The notes under the pieces: generated by a model
What the model was told of the DNA's origin: nothing
What the model saw: the letters and a program-made list of their open reading frames with translations, nothing else
Database searches by the model: none
Shown: in pieces, positions 23,127 through 29,786 of the stretch
Layout: the number at the start of each line of letters is the position of its first letter
Numbering within the stretch: position 1 is the stretch's first letter
Program-made: the position numbers and the translations under genes
Assembly: GCF_001613225.1 (NCBI RefSeq)
Contig: NZ_BDBY01000390.1
Location: forward strand, 1 to 35,464
Length of the DNA: 35,464 bases
Direction of reading: 5' to 3'
DNA from: Nocardia pseudovaccinii NBRC 100343
GTDB taxonomy: Bacteria; Actinomycetota; Actinomycetes; Mycobacteriales; Mycobacteriaceae

Positions 23127-24374
23127 TCAGGCGACGGAAACGGCCCGGCGGGCGAACCGGCGGCGCCCATCCGCGAGCGCCGTGCGCAGACCGCGACGCT
23201 TACCGGTAACCGGGTCGAAGCTCGGCACCGTGGCACCGTCGAATTTGCGCTCCGAGGCGGTCTCGGGGGCGTCGTCGGCGGTCGCGCGCAGGTACTTGTT
23301 CGGCAGCGCCAGCTTCAGGATGGTGCGCCAGGACTTGAAGTACTGCACGGGAAGCGAACCAGTGGTGTAGGGCAGGTCGTACTTCTCGGCCAGGGCGCGC
23401 ACCCGCACCGCGATATCGGCATAGCGGTTGCTCGGCAGATCCGGGAACAGGTGGTGTTCGATCTGGTGGCTCAGGTTGCCGGTCATGAAGTGCATCACCG
23501 GACCGCCGGAGATATTGGCGCTGCCCAGCATCTGGCGCAGGTACCACTGGCCCTTGGATTCGCCGTCGATATCGGCCTTGGTGAATTTCTCCGCGCCGTC
23601 CGGGAAGTGGCCGCAGAAGATCACCGCATTGGTCCAGATATTGCGGATGACATTGGCGGTCAGGTTCGCGGTGAGCGTCGAGAAGAACGCGGGCCCGGTG
23701 AGCAGCGGGAACAGCAGGTAATCCTTGCCGACCTGCTTGCCGATCTTGACCAGCACCTCGCGGCGCTTGACCTCGAATGCGGCCCGCTCCGGCGAGCCCT
23801 CCTTCAGCCGGTGCACCTTGCCGAGCTCCAGATGCTGGATCGCGACGCCGTATTCGAAGAACAGCTGCAGCACCAGGTTGTAGACCGGATTGCCGATATT
23901 GAACGGCCTCCACCGCTGATCCCGGGTGACGCGCAGCAGGCCGTAGCCGATGTCGTCGTCCATGCCGAGCACATTGGTGTACTTGTGGTGCAGGTAGTTG
24001 TGCGTCTGCTTCCAGTGCTTGGACGGGCCGGTGTTATCCCATTCCCAGGTGCTGGAGTGGACTTCCGGATCGTTCATCCAGTCCCACTGCCCATGCATGA
24101 CGTTGTGCCCGATCTCCATATTCTCGATGATCTTGGCCGTGCTGAGCAGGGCAACACCGGCGAGCCAGGCGGGCGGCAGGAAACTGGCGAACAGCACCGT
24201 GCGGCCGCTGATCTCGAGCGCACGCTGCAGGCGGATGACATTGCGGATATACCGCGCGTCGCGAGCACCGCGCGAGGACTCGATATCGCGCCGGATCGCG
24301 TCGAACTCCGCACCGAGTGCCTCCACATCGGCTTCGGTGAGGTGCGCGTATTCCTTGACATCCGAGATCGCCAT
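23127..24374 (-). CDS. Acyl-CoA desaturase, DesA3-like (copy 1)
   Basis: Membrane di-iron desaturase of 415 residues, probably a stearoyl-CoA delta-9 desaturase like M. tuberculosis DesA3. Histidine boxes: HNVMH (90-94), HNYLHH (125-130) and QIEHH (304-308). Hydrophobic stretches lie at 60-80 and 165-180, with more at 218-255. The start is ATG 24374, where MAISDVKEYAHLTEADVEALG matches copy 2. The frame is open to 24452 but those residues are not shared. No ribosome site precedes the ATG, and a promoter-like TACTGT ends seven bases before it, so the mRNA may be leaderless. It is separated from copy 2 by a terminator and has its own operator region. Confidence 0.93.
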   Translation of the reverse strand: MAISDVKEYAHLTEADVEALGAEFDAIRRDIESSRGARDARYIRNVIRLQRALEISGRTVLFASFLPPAWLAGVALLSTAKIIENMEIGHNVMHGQWDWMNDPEVHSSTWEWDNTGPSKHWKQTHNYLHHKYTNVLGMDDDIGYGLLRVTRDQRWRPFNIGNPVYNLVLQLFFEYGVAIQHLELGKVHRLKEGSPERAAFEVKRREVLVKIGKQVGKDYLLFPLLTGPAFFSTLTANLTANVIRNIWTNAVIFCGHFPDGAEKFTKADIDGESKGQWYLRQMLGSANISGGPVMHFMTGNLSHQIEHHLFPDLPSNRYADIAVRVRALAEKYDLPYTTGSLPVQYFKSWRTILKLALPNKYLRATADDAPETASERKFDGATVPSFDPVTGKRRGLRTALADGRRRFARRAVSVA

Positions 24375-24426
24375 GGCGGTTACAGTACCGTAAGTTACGA
24401 GACCGTAGGTTGTGAGGACCGTCTCC
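24375..24426 (-). promoter_or_regulatory. Operator/promoter of desaturase copy 1
   Basis: TTACAGTACCGTAA (24380-24393) is a 14 bp inverted repeat with one mismatch. Three tandem units starting ACCGT follow with a period of 15-16 bp (24387, 24402, 24418). The first 20 bp of the motif (24379-24398) match the reductase promoter at 27181-27200 at 15 of 20 positions, and GTAGGTTG recurs a further 26-30 bp along in both. A TetR-type or similar regulator is likely. Confidence 0.6.
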
Positions 24427-24438
24427 AGGATGTGGCAA

Positions 24439-24467
24439 ATCCCCCATTGCAAACGCGGCTGGGGGAT
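24439..24467 (-). terminator. Terminator after desaturase copy 2
   Basis: Eight-base-pair stem ATCCCCCA (24439-24446) with TGGGGGAT (24460-24467) and a 13-base loop. On the minus strand the stem ends in ATTT. It lies 6 bp past the stop of copy 2 and ahead of the copy 1 promoter, so copy 1 is transcribed independently. Confidence 0.65.
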
Positions 24468-24473
24468 GCTATC

Positions 24474-25889
24474 TCATCGGCGACGTCGGCTGCGACGGAT
24501 CGCCCGTTCGCGCATGGCCTTTCGCTGCAGTGTCGCCTTCTCCTGACGTGCCTTTTCCTGCAGCGCCAGCTTGGCCTCGCGCAGCACTTCCTTCTCGTGC
24601 CGAGCTTTTTCCCGCAACACCACCTTGGCCTCGCGCAGCGCCGAACGCAGGCCACGACGCTTTCCGGTCTCGGGGTCGACGGGCAGCCAGTGCGTCTCGT
24701 TCCACTTGTCGGCCCAGCGCTCGGCATTCGGCATCGACGGCATGGCGGGCAGCGAGACACCGGCGAATTTGCGCTCCGAGGAGGTCTCCGGTGCGTCGTC
24801 GGCGGTGCGCTTGAGGAAGCGGTCCGGAAGTGCGAGCTTGTGGATGGTCCGGAAGGCCAGCAGATACTGCTTGCCGAGCGAGCCGGTGGTGTAGGGCAGG
24901 TCGTACTTGTCGCACAGTTCGCGGACCCGCTCGGCGATTTCCGGATACCGGTTGCTGGGCAGGTCGGGGAACAGGTGATGTTCGATCTGGTAGCAGAGAT
25001 TGCCGCTCATGAAGGCCATGGCGGGTCCGGCCTTGAAGTTGGCGCTGCCGAGCATCTGGCGCAGATACCATTCGCCGCTGGTCTCGCCCTCGAGCTGTTC
25101 GATGGTGAATTTCTCGGCGCCGTCGGGGAAGTGGCCGCAGAAGATCACCGCGTAGGCCCACAGGTTGCGCACCAGGTTGGCGGTCGCATTCGCCTTCAGC
25201 GTGGACTTGAACGCCGGTCCGGTGAGCGCCGGGTAGATCAGGAAGTCCTTGGCCACCTGACGGCCGATCTTGCGACCGAAGTCTTTGTTCGGCACCGACA
25301 TCAGCTGGTAGCGCGGCGCACCGGAGAGTTCCTTCTCGATGCTCCAGTCGTGCAGCGCGATACCCCATTCGAAGGTGGCCGCGAGCAGGATATTGGCCAG
25401 CGGCTGGATCAGATGGATCGGCCGCCACTGCTCGTCGCGGGTCATCCGCAGGATGCCGAAGCCGAGGTCCTCGTCCTTGCCGAGCACATTGGTGTAGGTG
25501 TGGTGCGAATAGTTGTGCGCCCGCCGCCACTGCACCGACGGCCCGGTCATATCCCACTCCCAGGTGCTGGAGTGGATTTCCGGATCGTTCATCCAGTCCC
25601 ACTGCCCGTGGCTGATGTTGTGCCCGAGCTCCATATTCTCGATGATCTTGGCGACCGACAGCAGAGCCGTCCCCGTCAGCCAGGCCCACCGGTTGCGGCT
25701 GCCGAACAGCACACCGCGCGCGAGCACTTCGAGCCCGCGCTGCGCCGCGATCGTGCGCCGGATGTACTTGGCGTCACGTTCACCGCGGGACAGCTCGACG
25801 GAGCGCCGGATGGAATCGAGTTCCTGCCCCAGTGTTTCGATGTCGGCCGCCGTGAGATGGGCGAACGCCTTGATATCGGTGATGGCCAC
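24474..25889 (-). CDS. Acyl-CoA desaturase, DesA3-like (copy 2) with basic C-terminal tail
   Basis: Membrane fatty acyl desaturase of 471 residues, clearly paralogous to copy 1 over its first 370 residues. Boxes: HNISH (90-94), HNYSHH (125-130) and QIEHH (301-305). After residue 410 it continues with a 60-residue tail made of near-repeats of REAKxxLxEKARxEK that ends in a run of arginines. This should form one long charged helix. The tail is longer and more repetitive than the end of copy 1. ATG 25889 gives the shared N-terminus MAITDIKAFAHLT. It follows the reductase gene by 80 bp on the same strand, and the two are probably co-transcribed. Confidence 0.92.
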   Translation of the reverse strand: MAITDIKAFAHLTAADIETLGQELDSIRRSVELSRGERDAKYIRRTIAAQRGLEVLARGVLFGSRNRWAWLTGTALLSVAKIIENMELGHNISHGQWDWMNDPEIHSSTWEWDMTGPSVQWRRAHNYSHHTYTNVLGKDEDLGFGILRMTRDEQWRPIHLIQPLANILLAATFEWGIALHDWSIEKELSGAPRYQLMSVPNKDFGRKIGRQVAKDFLIYPALTGPAFKSTLKANATANLVRNLWAYAVIFCGHFPDGAEKFTIEQLEGETSGEWYLRQMLGSANFKAGPAMAFMSGNLCYQIEHHLFPDLPSNRYPEIAERVRELCDKYDLPYTTGSLGKQYLLAFRTIHKLALPDRFLKRTADDAPETSSERKFAGVSLPAMPSMPNAERWADKWNETHWLPVDPETGKRRGLRSALREAKVVLREKARHEKEVLREAKLALQEKARQEKATLQRKAMRERAIRRSRRRR

Positions 25890-25969
25890 CGGGGTCCTTT
25901 CCCTGACTGGATGTACCTCGAGGGTACCTGTCGGCTCCCCCCGAGGGTGCGTCTGCGAGTGTCGCTGTC

Positions 25970-27127
25970 TCAGACGTCGAGTGCGCAGTCGCCCGCCGCG
26001 GCCGAGATGCAGGTCTGTACCTTGTCGCCCTCGCGGCGCTCGTCACCATTGCGCAGATCGCGAGCATGTCCGGAAGTCAGTGTGACGACACAGGTTTGGC
26101 AGATGCCCATCCGGCAGCCGAAGGGCATCTGCACGCCAGCGGATTCGCCTGCCTCCAGCAGACTGGTCGCGCCGTCGACCTGCACGGTGCGCCCGGTCTT
26201 GTCGAATGTGACTGTGCCGCCCTCGCCGACGGCGGAGCGCTCGATCTCGAAGCGCTCGACATGCAGCCGGTCGCTGATGTCGGCCGCACGCCAATGCTGT
26301 TCGATCTCGTCGAGCATGGCGGCCGGACCGCAGGCCCAGGTCTGGCGCTCGCGCCAATCGGGGAAGTGTTCGTCCAGTGTGGTGAGGGAGAACCTGCCCT
26401 GCTCATCGGTCAGGTGCAGATGCGAGGAGAAGCTGGGGCGGCGATCGTGCAGATCGCGCAGTTCGACGCCGAACATCACATCGTCGCGGGTGCGCGCGGA
26501 GTGCACATGCACGACATCGGTGACCATGTCGCGGCGATCCAGCGCGCGCAGCATGGACATGACCGGGGTGATACCGCTGCCCGCGGTGAGGAACAGCACC
26601 TTCTCCGGCGGCGGCGACGGCAGCACGAAACCGCCCTGCGGTGCGGCCAACCGGACGATGGTGCCCGCGGCGACACCGCTGACAAGGTGGCTGGACAGGA
26701 AACCCTCGGGCATCGCCTTGACCGCGATGGAGATCAGCCGCTTGCCGCGGTGTTCCGGGTCGGTCCAGTTCGGCGGGCAGGTCAGCGAGTACGAGCGCCA
26801 GTGCCAGCGGCCGTCGACCAGGATGCCGATGCCGATGTATTGACCCGGCTCGTATTTCCAGTCGAAGCCCCAGCCCGGCTTGATGACCAGGGTGGCCGAA
26901 TCGGCGGTTTCCTTGCGCACCTCGACAATTCGGCCGCGCAGCTCGCGCGCCGACCACAGTGGATTCGCCAGGTGCAGATAGTCGTCGGGCAGCAGTGGCG
27001 TGGTGACGCGCGCGACGGCGCCGCGCAGTACGTTCAGCCGTCCACCGCGTTCGGCGACTTCCGCCGCCGGAGCCTCCAGCCACTCCCGGACCGTGTGCAC
27101 CGAGAGTGCCGCTTTTTTCAAGACCAT
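25970..27127 (-). CDS. Ferredoxin reductase-type electron donor of the desaturases
   Basis: Flavoprotein with a plant-type ferredoxin domain at its C-terminus, 385 residues, matching M. tuberculosis Rv3230c, the known partner of DesA3. The FAD-binding motif RSYS is at 111-114, and the NAD(P) part has FLTAGSGITPVMSML at about 179-193 and CGP at 266-268. The 2Fe-2S cluster ligands are Cys338, 343, 346 and 373 (C-x4-C-x2-C-x26-C). It passes electrons from NADPH to the di-iron centre of the desaturases encoded just downstream. ATG 27127 is the likely start. The upstream region carries the motif shared with desaturase copy 1. Confidence 0.94.
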   Translation of the reverse strand: MVLKKAALSVHTVREWLEAPAAEVAERGGRLNVLRGAVARVTTPLLPDDYLHLANPLWSARELRGRIVEVRKETADSATLVIKPGWGFDWKYEPGQYIGIGILVDGRWHWRSYSLTCPPNWTDPEHRGKRLISIAVKAMPEGFLSSHLVSGVAAGTIVRLAAPQGGFVLPSPPPEKVLFLTAGSGITPVMSMLRALDRRDMVTDVVHVHSARTRDDVMFGVELRDLHDRRPSFSSHLHLTDEQGRFSLTTLDEHFPDWRERQTWACGPAAMLDEIEQHWRAADISDRLHVERFEIERSAVGEGGTVTFDKTGRTVQVDGATSLLEAGESAGVQMPFGCRMGICQTCVVTLTSGHARDLRNGDERREGDKVQTCISAAAGDCALDV

Positions 27128-27180
27128 TGCCGCCGTTCGTCTCCCTGTCGTAGCAACCGGTGAAGCCGCCTCGCAGCCAG

Positions 27181-27218
27181 GTTACGGCATCGTAGGTTAG
27201 TGCGGAATGTGTAGGTTG
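27181..27218 (-). promoter_or_regulatory. Operator motif of the reductase gene
   Basis: GTTACGGCATCGTAGGTTAG (27181-27200) resembles GTTACAGTACCGTAAGTTAC (24379-24398) before desaturase copy 1. All but one of the five differences are transitions. The octamer GTAGGTTG follows at 27211-27218. The motif lies 53 bp upstream of the reductase start. Confidence 0.55.
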
Positions 27219-27222
27219 CCGC

Positions 27223-27780
27223 TCACAGTAATTCGAGCAGGAACGGTAGCTCCTGGGCGGCGTACCAGGCCAGCTGATGGTCCTCGGCATCACCGAGCAC
27301 GAATTCGGCATCGGCGTCGCCGAGGTCGGCGGCATCGACGACATCGACCGCCTTGGCCACCTCGGGTTCGGCCTCGGCCAGGTCGACGTGCACCGAGGCG
27401 ATCCGGTCGTAGCCGATCGGTCCGGCCAATCGCACCACCGCGTCGTCGAGGTCGGGGCGCAGCTTCGCGCCGGTCACATCGGCGGCGATGACCGCGCGGC
27501 GATAGACCGGGCTGTGGTAGGTGGTGGCGGGGTCGTCGTCGTCCTCGTCCCCGTCGTCGGACGCCTCCGTGGCCTCCTCGCGCTCGGCGGCCAGCAGGCG
27601 CAGCGAAGCCCGCGCGGCCTCGGCCATCGCGACCTCGGCCAATTCTTCGTCGTCACCGGAGGCGTAGGCCTCGCGCAGTGTCGGCGTGACCGCGAAAGCG
27701 GTGCCGCCTGCCGGGCGCAGTTCCCGGTCCGCGACGAGCTCACGCAGCATCGGCACGGTGGCGGGGATATAGACCCGCAT
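27223..27780 (-). CDS. DUF6912 family protein
   Basis: Conserved actinobacterial protein of unknown function, 185 residues, beginning MRVYIPATVPMLRELV as the family does. It is very acidic: residues 90-108 contain a run of Asp and Glu, and the overall content of Ala, Glu and Asp is high. No catalytic motif or membrane helix is visible. The ATG at 27780 is chosen because the family N-terminus begins there; upstream codons overlap the WS/DGAT gene. It lies 7 bp after that gene and 95 bp before the reductase, the order seen around M. tuberculosis Rv3231c. Confidence 0.85.
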   Translation of the reverse strand: MRVYIPATVPMLRELVADRELRPAGGTAFAVTPTLREAYASGDDEELAEVAMAEAARASLRLLAAEREEATEASDDGDEDDDDPATTYHSPVYRRAVIAADVTGAKLRPDLDDAVVRLAGPIGYDRIASVHVDLAEAEPEVAKAVDVVDAADLGDADAEFVLGDAEDHQLAWYAAQELPFLLELL

Positions 27781-27787
27781 GGTGTTC

Positions 27788-29197
27788 TCAGACGCAGGCA
27801 CCGAGCATCTCCTCCATGGACTCGTGCACCGACGCGGCCAGCACGCCGATATCGGCCATCGCGTCGCGGTCGGCGTTGAGTCCGTAGAAGACGCGTCCGT
27901 CATAGGACGTGATCCCGATGCTCGAGGCCTGGTTGCGCAGCAGCGGCGACACCGGATACATCTCCAGCATCCGCGCGCCGCCGATATACATCGGGGTCTG
28001 CGGACCCGGTGCGTTGGTGATCACCAGATTGAACGTGTGCTCTGCGAACGTACTCGCCGCCCGCACACTCATCGCATGCAGGCTCGCCGGAGCGAAGCCG
28101 GCCAGGTGCACCAGGGTGCGCGCCCGCACGCCGCGCCGATGCTTGCTGTTGGCCTCGGTGGCATGGGAGATATGCGATAGGCGCATCACCGGATTCGGTT
28201 CGCCCACCGGCAGATCGATGAGAAACGAGGAGACCTCGCTGGCCGGTTTCAGCTGGTCGTCGATGCCTTCGACATAGACCGACATCGGCACCACCGCGCG
28301 CAGCACAGTCGATTCGGTGAGCGCCTCACCGCGAGAAAGCAGCCAATTGCGCAGCGCCCCGGTGACGACGGCCAGGATCGCATCATTGATCGAGCATTCG
28401 AAGCGCTTGCGGATCTTGCGGTAGTCCTCCAGATCCGTGCGCACCACATCGAAGCGGCGGTTGCGCGAGGTCTTGGCGTTGAGCGGACTGTCGGGTGCGC
28501 CGATGGTGGCCGCGCGCACGGCCGAAACCATCGAATCCACCGCCTTGCCCGTGGCCTCGACCACCGAGAACGCGTGCGCGCTCGCGTCGCGCGCCACCTC
28601 GAGCGCCTCGCGCGGCTGCGCGGCCAGGTGGGTGAGCGCGCCGATCAGCAGTTCCATCTCGTTGGGTTCGCGCGGCGCCACCCAGGCGTCATCGGCGATA
28701 CCGCGCGGCGATGCGCTGGTATCGAGGATGACGTGCCCGATCTCGAGTGCGGTATCCCCGTCGACGAGCGCCGAATGGGTTTTGGTGAAGATCGCGGACC
28801 GGCCCTCGGCCAGGCCCTCGATTAAATACATCTCCCACAGTGGGCGGCTCTGATCGAGCGGTCGCGACGCCAGCCGCGCCACCAGATCGTGCAGCTGGCT
28901 ATCGTTGCCCGGCTCGGGCAGTGCGGAGCGGCGGATGTGATAGGTGATATCGAAATGGCTGTCCTCGACCCAGACCGGGCGGCCGAGCGCGAACGGGACT
29001 TCGCGGACCTTCCTGCGATAGCGGGGGACCAGGGAAAGCCTGCTCTCCACCAGATCGACCAGTCCGTCGTAGTCGAGTGCCGTTTCCCCCGGTGCGGAGT
29101 CGCTACCTCGGACGATCGCGAGAGAGCCGATATGGATCGGATTGCTGCTCGACTCGAGCCGATAGAACTCCGCGTCCTGCGGCGTCAATCTCGTGAT
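27788..29197 (-). CDS. Wax ester synthase/diacylglycerol acyltransferase
   Basis: Acyltransferase of the bacterial WS/DGAT family, about 469 residues, which makes triacylglycerol or wax esters from acyl-CoA. The active-site region reads KTHSALVDGDTAL with T141-H142-S-A-L-V-D147-G148. The canonical motif is HHxxxDG, so the first His is Thr while the catalytic second His and the DG are kept. The C-terminal motif NLVITNAPGPQTPMYIGG is also typical. The start is placed at GTG 29197, which follows GGAAGGAG and gives the usual opening TRLTPQDAEFYRLE. ATG 29254 or 29383 would add residues not seen in the family. It is the first gene of the minus-strand lipid block. Confidence 0.92.
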   Translation of the reverse strand: MTRLTPQDAEFYRLESSSNPIHIGSLAIVRGSDSAPGETALDYDGLVDLVESRLSLVPRYRRKVREVPFALGRPVWVEDSHFDITYHIRRSALPEPGNDSQLHDLVARLASRPLDQSRPLWEMYLIEGLAEGRSAIFTKTHSALVDGDTALEIGHVILDTSASPRGIADDAWVAPREPNEMELLIGALTHLAAQPREALEVARDASAHAFSVVEATGKAVDSMVSAVRAATIGAPDSPLNAKTSRNRRFDVVRTDLEDYRKIRKRFECSINDAILAVVTGALRNWLLSRGEALTESTVLRAVVPMSVYVEGIDDQLKPASEVSSFLIDLPVGEPNPVMRLSHISHATEANSKHRRGVRARTLVHLAGFAPASLHAMSVRAASTFAEHTFNLVITNAPGPQTPMYIGGARMLEMYPVSPLLRNQASSIGITSYDGRVFYGLNADRDAMADIGVLAASVHESMEEMLGACV

Positions 29198-29786
29198 CAC
29201 GCTGCCCGGTGCTCCTTCCGATGTGGCTCCCACCCGAGCCGTCTCATCGCCCATTGTGGTCGCCCACAACGGTTCGTCCTGCCCCCTGTGGCATATCCAG
29301 CGATATTCGCGCAACCCTTTACCCACGCCTGGTTCCGTGGAAGGCTGCATTGGTTCGAGACCGGAGGAACTCGATTCGCACACATTAATCGGGGTGCCGC
29401 ATAACGGATGCCTTTTGAGCCGCGCTGCCCCTTGGTGTCGTCGCGTGCCGTCGGATCACGGGTCTTCCCTGGTAGACAGGGCTCCCGGCTCCGGCCGGAC
29501 GAACGACTTACAACGTATGACACCTGCGCTGAAACAGGTTCCGGTCCATCGGATTCCCAGCCGATCCGACAGCCGACACACGGGTACGGTGAAAAGAAAC
29601 GGCTGCCGCCTCGGCGGTAGCGGCGGATGCGGCGCTATGTCGCTGGTCATCGGCACCTAACATGGATGCCGCATTACCATGAAGCGTGCTGCGGATTCCG
29701 CCGTGCTCGGCGGGGTCATGTGCACACTGCCCGCCCCGGGTGACGGCCGAACATTTGACACACCGACCAGAGGACTGACGAGACCC
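29198..29786. other. Divergent intergenic region, WS/DGAT to secA1
   Basis: 589 bp with no gene I can support. The frame of secA1 is open back to 29679, but those 36 codons are not like any SecA N-terminus. A 9 bp hairpin with one G-U pair lies at 29602-29621 and a five-base inverted pair CATGG/CCATG at about 29662-29682. TTGACA at 29755-29760 matches a -35 box, but no good -10 follows before the secA1 start. The region probably carries both promoters and a long secA1 leader. Confidence 0.5.

Noticed and set aside
22866..26843. A 1325-residue plus-strand open frame
   Set aside because: It lies antisense to bluB, two desaturases and the reductase, all of which have complete family motifs. Long antisense frames are common where the third codon position is mostly G or C. 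No recognisable domain and no ribosome site.
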